From Bacillota bacterium (GTDB taxonomy: Bacteria; Bacillota; Clostridia; Peptostreptococcales; Anaerovoracaceae), in assembly GCA_017436705.1 (NCBI GenBank), contig JAFSCP010000027.1, positions 1 through 64,000 of the forward strand: a stretch of 64,000 nucleotides of DNA. Direction: 5' to 3'. The notes under the pieces were generated by a model. It did no database searches and had not been told where the DNA came from. It was given only the letters and a program-made list of their open reading frames with translations. Made by a program: the position numbers and the translations under genes. Below, in pieces: positions 37,372 to 46,000 of the stretch. The number at the start of each line of letters is the position of its first letter. The first letter of the stretch is position 1.

Positions 37372-39387
37372 ATGGTGCAGTTTTTACCTGTAATCGCAGC
37401 TGCATTCGGTCTGATCGTAGCATTCTGCTTAGCATCCTGGATCGGTAAGGCTGACGAAGGTACAGACAGAATGAAGGAAATTGCCGGCTACATCAGAGAA
37501 GGTGCTATGGCGTTCCTCACAAGAGAGTACAAGACAATGATCATCGTAATCGCTCTCTTATTCGTATTAATCGGTTTCGGCTTAAAGAGCTGGACTACAG
37601 CTATCCTCTACGTTTGCGGTGCTTTACTTTCCGTATTAGCAGGTTACTTCGGTATGAAGGTTGCTACACTCGGTAACGTAAGAACAGCAAACGCTGCAAG
37701 AGAATCCGGTATGAACAAGGCGCTCAAGATCGCTTTCAGATCCGGTGCTGTTATGGGTCTTTGCGTATCCGGCCTTGGTCTTTTAGGTCTTGGTATCGTA
37801 ATCTGTGTATTAGACCTTGCTACAGTAGTTGAATGTGTAACAGGCTTCGGTCTCGGTGCATCTTCAATGGCTCTCTTCGGAAGAGTAGGCGGTGGTATCT
37901 ACACTAAGGCAGCTGACGTTGGTGCTGACCTTGTAGGTAAAGTTGAAGCTGGTATCCCAGAAGACGACCCTCGTAACCCTGCAGTAATCGCTGACAACGT
38001 TGGTGACAACGTAGGTGACGTAGCTGGTATGGGTTCCGACTTATTCGAATCCTATGTTGGTTCAATCATTTCCGCAGTTACATTAGCATCAGTTGCAGTT
38101 CAGACTGCAGCAGAAACTGCTACTTTCACAGAAGCTACAGCAGCTATCTTCCCTATGATTATCTCTGCAATCGGTATCGTTGCTTCCGTAATCGGTATCA
38201 TGATGGTAAGAGGTAAGGAAGGCGGCAACCCAGCAGCAGCTCTTAACATGGGTACATATGTATCCGGTGCAATCGTAATCGTTGCAACAGTTATTCTTTC
38301 CAAGTCAATGCTCGGTGACTACACTTATGCATGGGCTATCATCGCTGGTCTTATCGTAGGTATCGCAATCGGTAAGATTACAGAAGTTTACACTTCCGGC
38401 GACTTCAAGCACGTTAAGAAAATCGCAGAACAGTCCCAGACTGGTGCTGCTACTACAATCATCAGCGGTCTCGGCGTAGGTATGATGTCCACAATGTGGC
38501 CAATCCTTCTTATCTGCGTTGGCGTATTCGTAGCTTACGAATTTGCTGGTTTATACGGTATCGCTCTTGCTGCAGTAGGTATGCTTTCCACAGCTGGTAT
38601 GACAGTTGCAGTTGACGCTTACGGTCCTGTATCCGACAACGCTGGTGGTATCGCAGAAATGTCCGAATTACCACACTCCGTAAGAGAAATCACTGACAAG
38701 CTCGACGCTGTTGGTAACACTACAGCTGCTATCGGTAAGGGCTTCGCTATCGGTTCCGCTGCTTTAACAGCATTAGCATTATTCGCTTCCTATGCTGCAG
38801 TAACTGGTCTTGAAGCAATCAGCATTCTTGAACCAATCGTAATCATCGGTCTTTTCATCGGTGCAATGCTTCCATTCGTATTCTCCGCTATGACTATGAA
38901 CTCTGTTGGTGAATCTGCTAACCACATGATCGAAGAAGTTAGAAGACAGTTCAGAGAAAACCCTGGTATCATGGAAGGTACAGCTAAGCCTGACTATGCA
39001 AGATGCGTAGACATCTCCACAAAGGCTGCTCTCAGACAGATGGTAGCTCCTGGTGTAATGGCAGTAGTTGCTCCTCTTGCTGTAGGTATCATCCTTGGCG
39101 CTGAAGCTCTCGGCGGTATGCTTGCTGGTGCTCTTGCATCCGGTGTTATGATGGCAGTTATGATGTCCAACGCTGGTGGTGCATGGGACAACGCTAAGAA
39201 GTATATCGAAGAAGGTTACTACGGTGGTAAGGGTTCCGAACCTCATAAGGCTGCAGTTGTTGGTGACACAGTAGGTGACCCATTCAAGGATACATCCGGT
39301 CCATCCATCAACATCCTTATCAAGTTAATGACTATCGTTGCAGTAGTATTTGCTCCTCTGTTCGTACAGATCGGTGGTTTACTGTAA
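37372..39387 (+). CDS. hppA: Membrane-bound ion-translocating pyrophosphatase
   Basis: Hydrolyses pyrophosphate to pump H+ or Na+. 671 residues with about 16 membrane helices. Substrate motifs [21 protein letters not shown] (near 182) and [16 protein letters not shown] follow, and [15 protein letters not shown] is near the C-terminus. The segment [18 protein letters not shown] has alanine where K+-independent enzymes carry lysine, pointing to the K+-dependent class, many of which pump sodium. Codon use is strongly biased, as for highly expressed genes. I start at 37372 behind AGGAGG, not at the frame-extending ATG 37342. A terminator follows. Confidence 0.96.
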   Translation: MVQFLPVIAAAFGLIVAFCLASWIGKADEGTDRMKEIAGYIREGAMAFLTREYKTMIIVIALLFVLIGFGLKSWTTAILYVCGALLSVLAGYFGMKVATLGNVRTANAARESGMNKALKIAFRSGAVMGLCVSGLGLLGLGIVICVLDLATVVECVTGFGLGASSMALFGRVGGGIYTKAADVGADLVGKVEAGIPEDDPRNPAVIADNVGDNVGDVAGMGSDLFESYVGSIISAVTLASVAVQTAAETATFTEATAAIFPMIISAIGIVASVIGIMMVRGKEGGNPAAALNMGTYVSGAIVIVATVILSKSMLGDYTYAWAIIAGLIVGIAIGKITEVYTSGDFKHVKKIAEQSQTGAATTIISGLGVGMMSTMWPILLICVGVFVAYEFAGLYGIALAAVGMLSTAGMTVAVDAYGPVSDNAGGIAEMSELPHSVREITDKLDAVGNTTAAIGKGFAIGSAALTALALFASYAAVTGLEAISILEPIVIIGLFIGAMLPFVFSAMTMNSVGESANHMIEEVRRQFRENPGIMEGTAKPDYARCVDISTKAALRQMVAPGVMAVVAPLAVGIILGAEALGGMLAGALASGVMMAVMMSNAGGAWDNAKKYIEEGYYGGKGSEPHKAAVVGDTVGDPFKDTSGPSINILIKLMTIVAVVFAPLFVQIGGLL

Positions 39388-39404
39388 TAGTTAAATAAGC
39401 TTTC

Positions 39405-39439
39405 AAATGCAGGTGGCATATGCTGCCTGCATTTTTTTT
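39405..39439 (+). terminator. Terminator of hppA
   Basis: AAATGCAGG (39405-39413) pairs with CCTGCATTT (39426-39434), continuing in an eight-T run. Confidence 0.92.
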
Positions 39440-39450
39440 ATGTTCAGATT

Positions 39451-39656
39451 GCTGCAAGTGGTGCTGATGGGCATATGCTCGCTGGTTGACTTCGCTGCTC
39501 ATGCTAAGACCAGTCGCACACTTTGGGTAAATTTGAAAACGCGCCCTGCGGGCTTGAACGGTTCAAATTTACAGCCAAAGTGCATGCTCCTTTGCGTCTT
39601 GCATGAAGCCACGCTCAGCCAAAGGCAAGCCTACACCCACCAGCACCACACGCAGC
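39451..39656. repeat. Long imperfect palindrome (structured element copy 3)
   Basis: The ends GCTGC-AA-GTGGTGCTG (39451-39466) pair with CAGCACCAC-AC-GCAGC (39641-39656), and the arms remain similar for ~85 bases inwards. The centre has CACTTTGG pairing CCAAAGTG and AAATTTGAA (39529-39537) pairing TTCAAATTT (39562-39570). The apical loop AACGCGCCCTGCGGGCTTG resembles the apical loop of copies 1 and 2 read on the minus strand (AACTCGCCTTCGGCTCG). A 92-residue open frame through it is judged accidental. Confidence 0.72.
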
Positions 39657-39711
39657 ATTCAAAACAAAAAATACAGGTAACATAATGCTTTTTTAATTAA
39701 ATTTTTTTGTG

Positions 39712-39900
39712 TGACCCGTCAGTGGCTCCGAATGATTTCGCAGGAGCAGCAAAAGTGATAAATGGGCTTGCGCATATGAGCAGCTAAGAATTAAACACTG
39801 TCCGAGCCGAAGGCGAGTTTGTTTAATTCTCTGCGAATAAAGCAAACCATTTTAATCACTTTCTGCGACGAGGACAAAATGAGGAGTTACTGACGGGTCA
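39712..39900. ncRNA. Structured element copy 2
   Basis: A 189 nt element closed by a perfect 12 bp inverted repeat, TGACCCGTCAGT (39712-39723) with ACTGACGGGTCA (39889-39900). Inner stems: TCGCAG with CTGCGA, AAAGTGAT with ATCACTTT, and GAATTAAAC (39788-39796) with GTTTAATTC (39821-39829). Core blocks GCAGCTAAGA, AAGGCGAGTTTG and CTGCGACGAGGAC are shared with copy 1 (4250-4490), while the stem sequences differ and still pair. Together with the preceding palindrome and the pepD promoter it accounts for the whole 39.4-40.0 kb gene-free stretch. Confidence 0.72.
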
Positions 39901-39919
39901 TACAAAGAGAAAGCTTTTA

Positions 39920-39947
39920 TTGAAAAAAATATTATTTGTGGTACAAT
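39920..39947 (+). promoter_or_regulatory. Sigma-A promoter of pepD copy 1
   Basis: TTGAAA (39920-39925), 16-base spacer, TACAAT (39942-39947), about 30 bases before the start region. Confidence 0.65.
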
Positions 39948-39978
39948 GTGCCTATAACCTGAATACAGGAGGATGGAT

Positions 39979-41463
39979 ATGATGTACGAATACAAATATG
40001 ATTTACTTGAAGGTCTGGAGCCGGCGGAGTTTTTTTACTGGTTCGGTGAAATCACTGCGATTCCAAGGGAAAGCGGCAACGAAGCAGGAATGATTGAGTT
40101 TCTGAAGGGCTTTGCCAAGGAGCGCGGCTTTAAGTGCGATGTGGATGAGGCTGGCAATGTATTTATGAATGTGCCGGCAACAGAGGGGTATGAAGAGCAG
40201 CCTGCAGTGCTTTTTCAGGCCCACATGGATGTGGTCGCTGCGGTCGATGATGGTGTGGAATTCAATTACGATACAGATCCGATTCAGATGCGCCGCCAAG
40301 GTGATGAAATTTATGCCTGTGGTACAACTCTTGGCGCTGACAACGGTGTGGGCATCGCAACCATGCTGGCACTGGCAGACGGAAGATTCGGGCAGCCGAT
40401 TCCTCATCCGCCGCTGGAACTGCTTTTTACTGTAGAAGAAGAAATCGGCCTTATCGGCAGCCGCAAATTTGACTGTTCTAAGATTAAGGCCCGCAGAATG
40501 ATAAATATGGACTGCGGCGACAGCCACCTGCTCTGTACAAGTACAGCGGGCAAAATCGCAGGTAAAATTGAAAAGACATACGAAATGAAACCTGTTGCGC
40601 CAGGAAGCAATCTTCTTAAAATAAAGCTTTTTGGCGGTCTTGGCGGACATTCCGGCATGATGATAAACAAAAATCGTGCCTGTGCAATAAACACCATGGG
40701 TGAGCTGATTGTGAGCATTTTTGAGGAAGGCCTGCAGGCACAGCTTTGCTCCATGACAAGTGTGGGTAAGTCCATCTGCAAAGAAGCAAATGCTGTAATT
40801 GCAGTATCTGAAGGCAGCGGTGAGGCAGTAAAAGCAGCGCTGGATAAGCGTTTTGATATGATTAAAAAGATCTTTGCTGCATATGATCCTGACCTGGCAA
40901 TGTCCGTGGAAGAAGTGACTGCAGAGCAGGGCATGAGTGCAGCCACACCGGAAGATACGGAAAAAATGGGCAGGATTATGAGCCTTATCCGCACCGGCCA
41001 GCACAGAAACGATACCGTGAATTTTGCTACAGTAATTTCATCGGGAGCAATCCATGAGGCCTGGTTTAATGAAAACGGAGAATTTTTCCTTGACTATTCC
41101 ACACGTTCATCCAGCGACCCTGACCAGGAACTGATGTTTGAAAAATATGTGTTTATGGCGAAGATGCTTGGAATGGAACTGAAAGAATACGACCGCTATT
41201 CCGGATGGCCTGAACGACAGGATTCCACTTTTATCCCTAAATTCGCCAGAGCATATAAGGAGCTTTTCGGCAAGGATATGTGCGTGCAGAAGACCCATGG
41301 CTGCGTGGAAGCAGGGGTTATTGTCGGCAGGATTCCTGACATGGATGCAGCAGGATACGCACCGACGGCAACAGGTGCACACACTACCAGGGAGCATCTG
41401 TTTATCAATGAAGTTGCTCCGTACTGGGCAGTGATGAAGAAAGTAATGGCCGCAAAAGAATAA
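39979..41463 (+). CDS. pepD: Aminoacyl-histidine dipeptidase PepD-like (M20), copy 1
   Basis: Cytosolic metallo-dipeptidase of the M20C group with broad dipeptide specificity (often called carnosinase or Xaa-His dipeptidase). About 494 residues. Metal ligands lie in QAHMDVV near 79, TLGADNGVGIA near 116, TVEEEIGLIG near 149 and DCGDSH near 176; the lid domain is in the middle. Three ATGs (39973, 39979, 39982) follow AGGAGG; 39979 has the best spacing, and alignment with the other two copies allows 39979 or 39982. It is clearly more diverged from copies 2 and 3 (58929, 62279) than they are from each other. Transcribed alone from its own promoter to its own terminator. Confidence 0.94.
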   Translation: MMYEYKYDLLEGLEPAEFFYWFGEITAIPRESGNEAGMIEFLKGFAKERGFKCDVDEAGNVFMNVPATEGYEEQPAVLFQAHMDVVAAVDDGVEFNYDTDPIQMRRQGDEIYACGTTLGADNGVGIATMLALADGRFGQPIPHPPLELLFTVEEEIGLIGSRKFDCSKIKARRMINMDCGDSHLLCTSTAGKIAGKIEKTYEMKPVAPGSNLLKIKLFGGLGGHSGMMINKNRACAINTMGELIVSIFEEGLQAQLCSMTSVGKSICKEANAVIAVSEGSGEAVKAALDKRFDMIKKIFAAYDPDLAMSVEEVTAEQGMSAATPEDTEKMGRIMSLIRTGQHRNDTVNFATVISSGAIHEAWFNENGEFFLDYSTRSSSDPDQELMFEKYVFMAKMLGMELKEYDRYSGWPERQDSTFIPKFARAYKELFGKDMCVQKTHGCVEAGVIVGRIPDMDAAGYAPTATGAHTTREHLFINEVAPYWAVMKKVMAAKE

Positions 41464-41479
41464 GTAACAATCAGACAGC

Positions 41480-41516
41480 AATGCCGCCTGAAATTACCTC
41501 AGGTGGCATTTTTTTC
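41480..41516 (+). terminator. Terminator of pepD copy 1
   Basis: AATGCCGCCTGA (41480-41491) pairs with TCAGGTGGCATT (41499-41510), 12 pairs with one G-T, then T7. Confidence 0.92.
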
Positions 41517-41526
41517 ATGCACAAAA

Positions 41527-41562
41527 CTGCAAAATTTGCATACAAAACTGCAAAATTTGCAG
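41527..41562. promoter_or_regulatory. Tandem TGCA-N5-TGCA palindromes before the kinase gene
   Basis: Two copies of CTGCA-AAATT-TGCAK (41527-41541 and 41548-41562), inside a 21-base direct repeat, centres 21 bp apart. Directly after the second is TATAAT (41563-41568), so a protein bound here would touch a sigma-A promoter. The same palindrome in the same tandem form recurs at 47138-47173 and 50135-50194. Confidence 0.65.
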
Positions 41563-41635
41563 TATAATATATAAAGAAGGGAATGGATAATTTCTGCAAT
41601 CATTGGAATCAAGCCATTCTTAAAAAAAGGTTCTG

Positions 41636-41650
41636 CGGCATATTTTTTGC
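41636..41650 (+). promoter_or_regulatory. Possible sigma-54 promoter of the kinase-activator pair
   Basis: CGGCAT-ATTTT-TTGC has GG and GC at exactly the sigma-54 spacing and five of the flanking consensus bases. It lies 60 bases before the kinase start and ~75-110 bases downstream of the tandem palindromes, a normal activator distance. It would give autoregulation. The consensus match is moderate. Confidence 0.4.
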
Positions 41651-41709
41651 ATTGGTTAGAAGCAGAATAGTTTGTATAAATGTTTTTTTTGCGAAAGGAG
41701 GCAGCTTGA

Positions 41710-43653
41710 ATGAAGCGGATTTTTACATTACTGTTTACAATAATTATTATTACATCTTCCTTCGCAGGTTTAAGCTGCGAAAAAGCAGAAGCGCTGACGA
41801 CTAACATCAAGGTTGGTTATTGTGCATATTTTTCACCTTTTCAGTTTGTTGACAGCAATGAAGAACCCGATGGTTTCAATGTAGATATTCTGAATCTTAT
41901 TGCATCCAGGACAGACCTTGTTCTTGAATATATTCCTTTCGGAACTACCAATGAAGCTATGGAAAAACTTGAAAAGGGTGAAATTGACATGGTTCTCGGT
42001 GTTATTGAAGACAACATATTTGATTACAATGTACTTCTTACCGACCCACTTTCAACAACTAATATCTGCATGGTTGCATCCAACAATGCGGCAGAAAAAT
42101 ACCATAGTACAAACATTCTCAGAGGAAGTATTATAGTTGAATTTGACTTTATCCGCAGAAGTTCATTAACTAAGATGGGTAAAACAATTATTTCAGCTGG
42201 TAATCAGGAAAGAAGTATTGAAATGCTCCTTGACGGACGAGCTGAACTGCTTGCAGGCATCAAGGAAGGTATTTTGTGGAATCTTGAAGAAGCAGGCCGT
42301 ACCGATGAGTTTGAAATAATAAATAATTATATTGATTCTGCTGATATTGTAATTGCTGTAAGAGAAGGAGACCGTCAGCTTTGTAATAATGTAAATGAAA
42401 CTCTGTCCAGTCTGCGTACATCATCTGTTTATGACGATTTATACAATAAATGGTTCAGTTTCGCCACTGTCGATTATCGCCAGCTGTTCAGAATTGCCAT
42501 GGCTGTAATTATCGGTGTACTGATAGCAGTTGCTGTATATATGCTCATCAGTTTCCGGAAAAGAGCGGCACAGGCTGAAGCTGAGAGCAGGCTCCGTTAT
42601 TCAATCATTGAATCATCACCGGCAGCTATGGTGCTCATAGACCAGAAGAATTCCATAGAATATATGAACCGCAAGGCCATGAATATGGCTGGAATCAGGG
42701 AGTACAGCATCGGAGATGAACTTACGGGCATGAAGATTTTCAGCGAAATTATCGAAAAAAACGGCGGCAATATTTTCGAAAATGACTGGGAAACAAAGGC
42801 CGGAACCATTGATTACTACAAAAAACGCGGCAGAACGGGTAAGGAAAAATACCGCTACAACATTCAGAAAATGACACCTTTCGGCAATCAGACGGGGGCC
42901 CTTCTGACAGTTGAAAATATCACATCAGAAGAACGTGAACGTGAGGCTGCATTCGAAAAAGAAAAGAATGAAACACTCAATAACCTGATAGCCGGCATTG
43001 CACACGAAATCAAAAATCCTCTCACAGCAATCAATGCATCTGCTGCAATGATGGAGAAGAAAGGCCACAATGAAAAGTTCAGACAGGCTTTTACAGAGCA
43101 TATACCGCAGGAAATTGACAGAATAACGCGCCTTATAGATAATCTGCTGGACTATGCACGTCCCGGAGTCTCCAAAATTGAGGAAGTATCACTGCCGGAA
43201 GTAATCCGCTCAGTTTACGAACTCAGTAAGGTGACAGCCAAGAAGACCCAGATTATCCTGAACATTGAAGAAGAAGCCGGTATTACTGTCCGCGGAGACA
43301 AGGATAAACTGAAGCAGACGCTTCTGAACCTGATGATTAACAGTATTGAAGCCACCAAGAATATGGCGGCCAGAGATAATAAAATTCATAATATTACAAT
43401 TGACTGTTATACAGAAAACGATAGTGCAGTCATCAGAATCACCGACGATGGTATAGGAATGACTGAGCAGGAACTGGAACGCTGTACTACACCGTTCTGG
43501 ACCACTAAGAAAGCAGGAACGGGCATAGGGCTGGCTCTTGCAAAACAGTATATCGAAGAAGCCGGAGGACGTATGACTATAGATAGTGCAAAGAACCAGT
43601 TTACCTGTGTGGAAATACAACTTCCTGTTTCAGGCGGCGAGGAGGGAAACTAA
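41710..43653 (+). CDS. Sensor histidine kinase with solute-binding-type sensor domain
   Basis: 647 residues: signal/anchor segment (1-25), an extracellular SBP family 3 domain (about 30-250; IKVGYCAYFSPFQF, DGFNVDILNLIASR, GEIDMVLGVI) of the kind that binds amino acids, a membrane helix (about 259-281), a PAS domain (about 295-400), HisKA with phosphorylated His near 432 (IAHEIKNPLTAI) and an ATPase domain (NLMINSIEA, DDGIGM, GTGIGLALAKQ). It should sense an amino acid or small peptide outside and phosphorylate the sigma-54 activator encoded next. ATG 41710 follows AAAGGAGG. The kinase and regulator genes abut with no spacer. Confidence 0.93.
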   Translation: MKRIFTLLFTIIIITSSFAGLSCEKAEALTTNIKVGYCAYFSPFQFVDSNEEPDGFNVDILNLIASRTDLVLEYIPFGTTNEAMEKLEKGEIDMVLGVIEDNIFDYNVLLTDPLSTTNICMVASNNAAEKYHSTNILRGSIIVEFDFIRRSSLTKMGKTIISAGNQERSIEMLLDGRAELLAGIKEGILWNLEEAGRTDEFEIINNYIDSADIVIAVREGDRQLCNNVNETLSSLRTSSVYDDLYNKWFSFATVDYRQLFRIAMAVIIGVLIAVAVYMLISFRKRAAQAEAESRLRYSIIESSPAAMVLIDQKNSIEYMNRKAMNMAGIREYSIGDELTGMKIFSEIIEKNGGNIFENDWETKAGTIDYYKKRGRTGKEKYRYNIQKMTPFGNQTGALLTVENITSEEREREAAFEKEKNETLNNLIAGIAHEIKNPLTAINASAAMMEKKGHNEKFRQAFTEHIPQEIDRITRLIDNLLDYARPGVSKIEEVSLPEVIRSVYELSKVTAKKTQIILNIEEEAGITVRGDKDKLKQTLLNLMINSIEATKNMAARDNKIHNITIDCYTENDSAVIRITDDGIGMTEQELERCTTPFWTTKKAGTGIGLALAKQYIEEAGGRMTIDSAKNQFTCVEIQLPVSGGEEGN

Positions 43654-45072
43654 ATGAAAAAGAACATACTCATAGTAGACGATGAAAAAAGTATATGTAC
43701 CTTCCTGGCTCTGGCCCTGGAGGATGAATACGAAGTTTACACTGCAGATTCACCGGAGCAGGCCTATGAACTGCTGGAAAAAGAAAAAGTCAGTCTGGTA
43801 ATACTTGATCTGATGCTGGGTGAAGCCAGCGGAATGGATGTGCTCAGAGAAATCAAAGCCAAAGACGCTGATATTGCAGTAATAATGATGACTGCATATG
43901 GTGATATCAAGACCTCCGTAGAGGCAATCAAACAGGGTGCTTTCCATTATCTGAGCAAGCCGGTTGATATTGATGAGCTACAGCACTACATCCGCCAGGC
44001 TCTGGAAATGCAGCATCTTTCCCGCCGGGTTGAAAGCCTCAGTGCTGCCCTGGAAGAACTGGAGCAGCGTACTTACTACGGAGATATAGTAGGCAAGAGC
44101 GAGCCTATGCAGAAGATATATCAGCTCATTGAAAAAGTAAAAGATATCGATACAAGCGTTATCATCACCGGTGAAAGTGGTACAGGCAAGGAGCTTGTTG
44201 CCCGTGCGATTCACCATGATGGTGCCCGCAGAAACGAAAACTTTGTTTCTATAAACTGTGCAGCAATTCCTGAAGGACTGCTGGAAGAAGAATTTTTCGG
44301 CCACGCCAAAGGAACTTTCACAGGTGCTATTGCAGATAAAAAAGGTAAACTTGAACTTGCTGATCACGGGACTTTGTTTCTTGATGAAATCGGAGACATG
44401 CCGCTGGCACTGCAGGGGAAACTTCTGCGAGTGCTGCAGGAAAAGGAAATGATGCCTGTGGGCGGCGTTGAATACAAAAAGATTGATGTCCGTGTAATCT
44501 GTGCAACCAACCGTAATCTGATGGCCATGGTGCAGGAAGGAACTTTCAGACAGGACCTTTATTACAGGCTTCATGTTGTAAACATCCATGTACCGCCACT
44601 TAAAGAACGTAAACAGGACATTCCTGACCTCTGTGAGACAATTCTGGCACGTCTGGGCAAGGAAATGAAGCGCCCGGCAGCAACGCTCACACCTGAGGCA
44701 GAAAGGTTCCTTCTTGAATACAATTACCCGGGCAATGTCCGTGAGCTGATCAACATTCTGGAATACGCCTGCATCGTCTGCACCGATGGTAAGATTGATA
44801 TTAAAGATTTCCCTGGCGAAATGCTTGGAAACCAGCGTATCAATGCTGCTATGGCAGGCGGTATGCCGATTGAGGGCAGCATTGTTCCGGAAGAACTGAC
44901 ACCTGCCGAAGCAGTAAACAGATACCTGAGCGGCATGGCAATTAAAGATGTGGAACGTCTGCTTATTGAAAACGCTCTAATGAAAAATCCTCAGAGCAAG
45001 CGCGCGGCCGCCAAGGAACTGGGCATAAGCGACAGAAGCTTATTCTACAAGATTCAGGAATACGGGCTGTAA
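43654..45072 (+). CDS. NtrC-family sigma-54 response regulator
   Basis: 472 residues: receiver domain with phospho-acceptor Asp 52 (LVILDLMLG), AAA+ domain with Walker A GESGTGKEL near 173, the sigma-54-contacting loop as GTFTGA near 220 (canonical GAFTGA, alanine replaced by threonine but the key Phe-Thr kept), Walker B LFLDEIGDMPL, and a C-terminal Fis-type helix-turn-helix (KRAAAKELGISDRSLFYKI). Partner of the kinase immediately upstream. The consensus sigma-54 promoter 5.3 kb downstream, ahead of the peptide transporter, is its most obvious target in the window. Confidence 0.95.
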   Translation: MKKNILIVDDEKSICTFLALALEDEYEVYTADSPEQAYELLEKEKVSLVILDLMLGEASGMDVLREIKAKDADIAVIMMTAYGDIKTSVEAIKQGAFHYLSKPVDIDELQHYIRQALEMQHLSRRVESLSAALEELEQRTYYGDIVGKSEPMQKIYQLIEKVKDIDTSVIITGESGTGKELVARAIHHDGARRNENFVSINCAAIPEGLLEEEFFGHAKGTFTGAIADKKGKLELADHGTLFLDEIGDMPLALQGKLLRVLQEKEMMPVGGVEYKKIDVRVICATNRNLMAMVQEGTFRQDLYYRLHVVNIHVPPLKERKQDIPDLCETILARLGKEMKRPAATLTPEAERFLLEYNYPGNVRELINILEYACIVCTDGKIDIKDFPGEMLGNQRINAAMAGGMPIEGSIVPEELTPAEAVNRYLSGMAIKDVERLLIENALMKNPQSKRAAAKELGISDRSLFYKIQEYGL

Positions 45073-45117
45073 GCGTGTAGGGGTGCTATTTCGACAAAAT
45101 CTTACAAAAAAAGGCTA

Positions 45118-45146
45118 TTGACCTGATATCATAAAAATGTTACCAT
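45118..45146 (+). promoter_or_regulatory. Candidate promoter with Spo0A-like box upstream
   Basis: TTGACC (45118-45123), 17-base spacer, TACCAT (45141-45146). TTCGACA, the complement of the Spo0A box TGTCGAA, is at 45090-45096. The upstream segment resembles that of the promoter at 47230. Confidence 0.45.
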
Positions 45147-45152
45147 TTACAT

Positions 45153-45236
45153 AGAATATAACTGTAGTAGCTATTGCAGTTTGGGCTGGTCTTTTGACCC
45201 GGGTCCACCATTGGCGGGGAAGTGCCCCGCCTTTTT
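45153..45236 (+). ncRNA. Candidate small RNA ending in a strong terminator
   Basis: The putative promoter at 45118-45146 would start a transcript near 45153 that ends at the terminator 45213-45236, giving a ~85 nt RNA with internal short stems (GGTC-TTTT-GACC; the 10-base palindrome GACCCGGGTC). It has no open reading frame of note. Alternatively this is simply the 3' untranslated end of the response-regulator message. Confidence 0.35.
45213..45236 (+). terminator. Terminator after the response regulator
   Basis: GGCGGGG (45213-45219) pairs with CCCCGCC (45225-45231), then T5. Confidence 0.9.
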
Positions 45237-45270
45237 AATTAGTGTGTTGTATTTTGCAGATGGTAGTCAG

Positions 45271-45948
45271 ATGAAAGAATTGAGCATTTTTATTGATGAG
45301 TCAGGAGATTTTGGGGAGTATAGTTATCATTCTCCTTATTACATAATTACAATGGTTTTCCATGATCAGGATGTATCTGTGGAAAGTGATATAATTCATT
45401 TGAATAATGCTTTGGCTGAAATTGGACTTAAAAATCATTGTGTACATTCAGGCCCATTGATCAGACGTGAAGAAGAATATCGCAATATGGATATAAAAAC
45501 ACGCCAGGCAATATTAAACAAAATGATTGCTTTTGTCCGAAGAATTGATATTCAGTATAAAAGTTTTTATATTGAAAAAAAGCATATTGAAAGCAGAGTT
45601 GAAGTTGCAGGGAAACTCGCAAAAAAGATTGGTAATTTTATCCGTGAAAACTATGAGAAATTTACAACTTATGATGTTATCAAGGTATATTACGATAATG
45701 GTCAGGTAGAAGTAAGCAAGATTCTTTCATCAGTATTTAACGCATTATTACAAAATGTTGAGTTTAAAAGGGTTATGCCATCAGAATATAAACTATTTCA
45801 AGTAGCTGATTTGTTTTGTACATTAGAATTACTCAAACTAAAGCTGGAGGCTTCTGAAATATCTCAGTCAGAAAAGATAATTTTAGGAAATGAAAAAAAT
45901 ATTAAAAAGAATTATCTGAAAGTATTGAATAAAAAAGAAATTAACTAA
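45271..45948 (+). CDS. DUF3800 protein
   Basis: A 225-residue protein of the DUF3800 family: N-terminal SIFIDESGDFG with the conserved aspartates and C-terminal FQVADLFCTLELLK, features of an RNase H-like fold. Function is unknown; relatives are often found in mobile or defence regions. ATG 45271 is taken because the family starts just before FIDESG; no strong ribosome binding site precedes it. The gene is visibly AT-richer than its neighbours, with many AAA, ATA and TTA codons, a sign of recent acquisition. It lies 34 bp after a terminator and ends before a convergent hairpin. Confidence 0.85.
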   Translation: MKELSIFIDESGDFGEYSYHSPYYIITMVFHDQDVSVESDIIHLNNALAEIGLKNHCVHSGPLIRREEEYRNMDIKTRQAILNKMIAFVRRIDIQYKSFYIEKKHIESRVEVAGKLAKKIGNFIRENYEKFTTYDVIKVYYDNGQVEVSKILSSVFNALLQNVEFKRVMPSEYKLFQVADLFCTLELLKLKLEASEISQSEKIILGNEKNIKKNYLKVLNKKEIN

Positions 45949-45958
45949 TAACAAATAT

Positions 45959-45988
45959 CTACCCCCGATGCCATGCCTTCGGGGGTAG
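45959..45988. terminator. Hairpin between DUF3800 and epimerase genes
   Basis: CTACCCCCGA (45959-45968) pairs perfectly with TCGGGGGTAG (45979-45988) between convergent genes. T runs are short, so termination efficiency is uncertain. Confidence 0.7.
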
Positions 45989-46000
45989 TGTGTATTATGA

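Noticed and set aside
39407-39685. 92-residue open frame after hppA
   Set aside because: It covers the hppA terminator and the long palindrome, lacks a ribosome binding site and has unlikely composition.
40003-41004. 333-residue minus-strand open frame
   Set aside because: Antisense to pepD copy 1 with a Cys/His-rich shadow composition; similar shadows lie opposite the other peptidase and CapA genes.
45153-45236. Riboswitch or T-box leader for the DUF3800 gene
   Set aside because: No known aptamer or T-box sequence was recognised; a small RNA or 3' end is the simpler reading.
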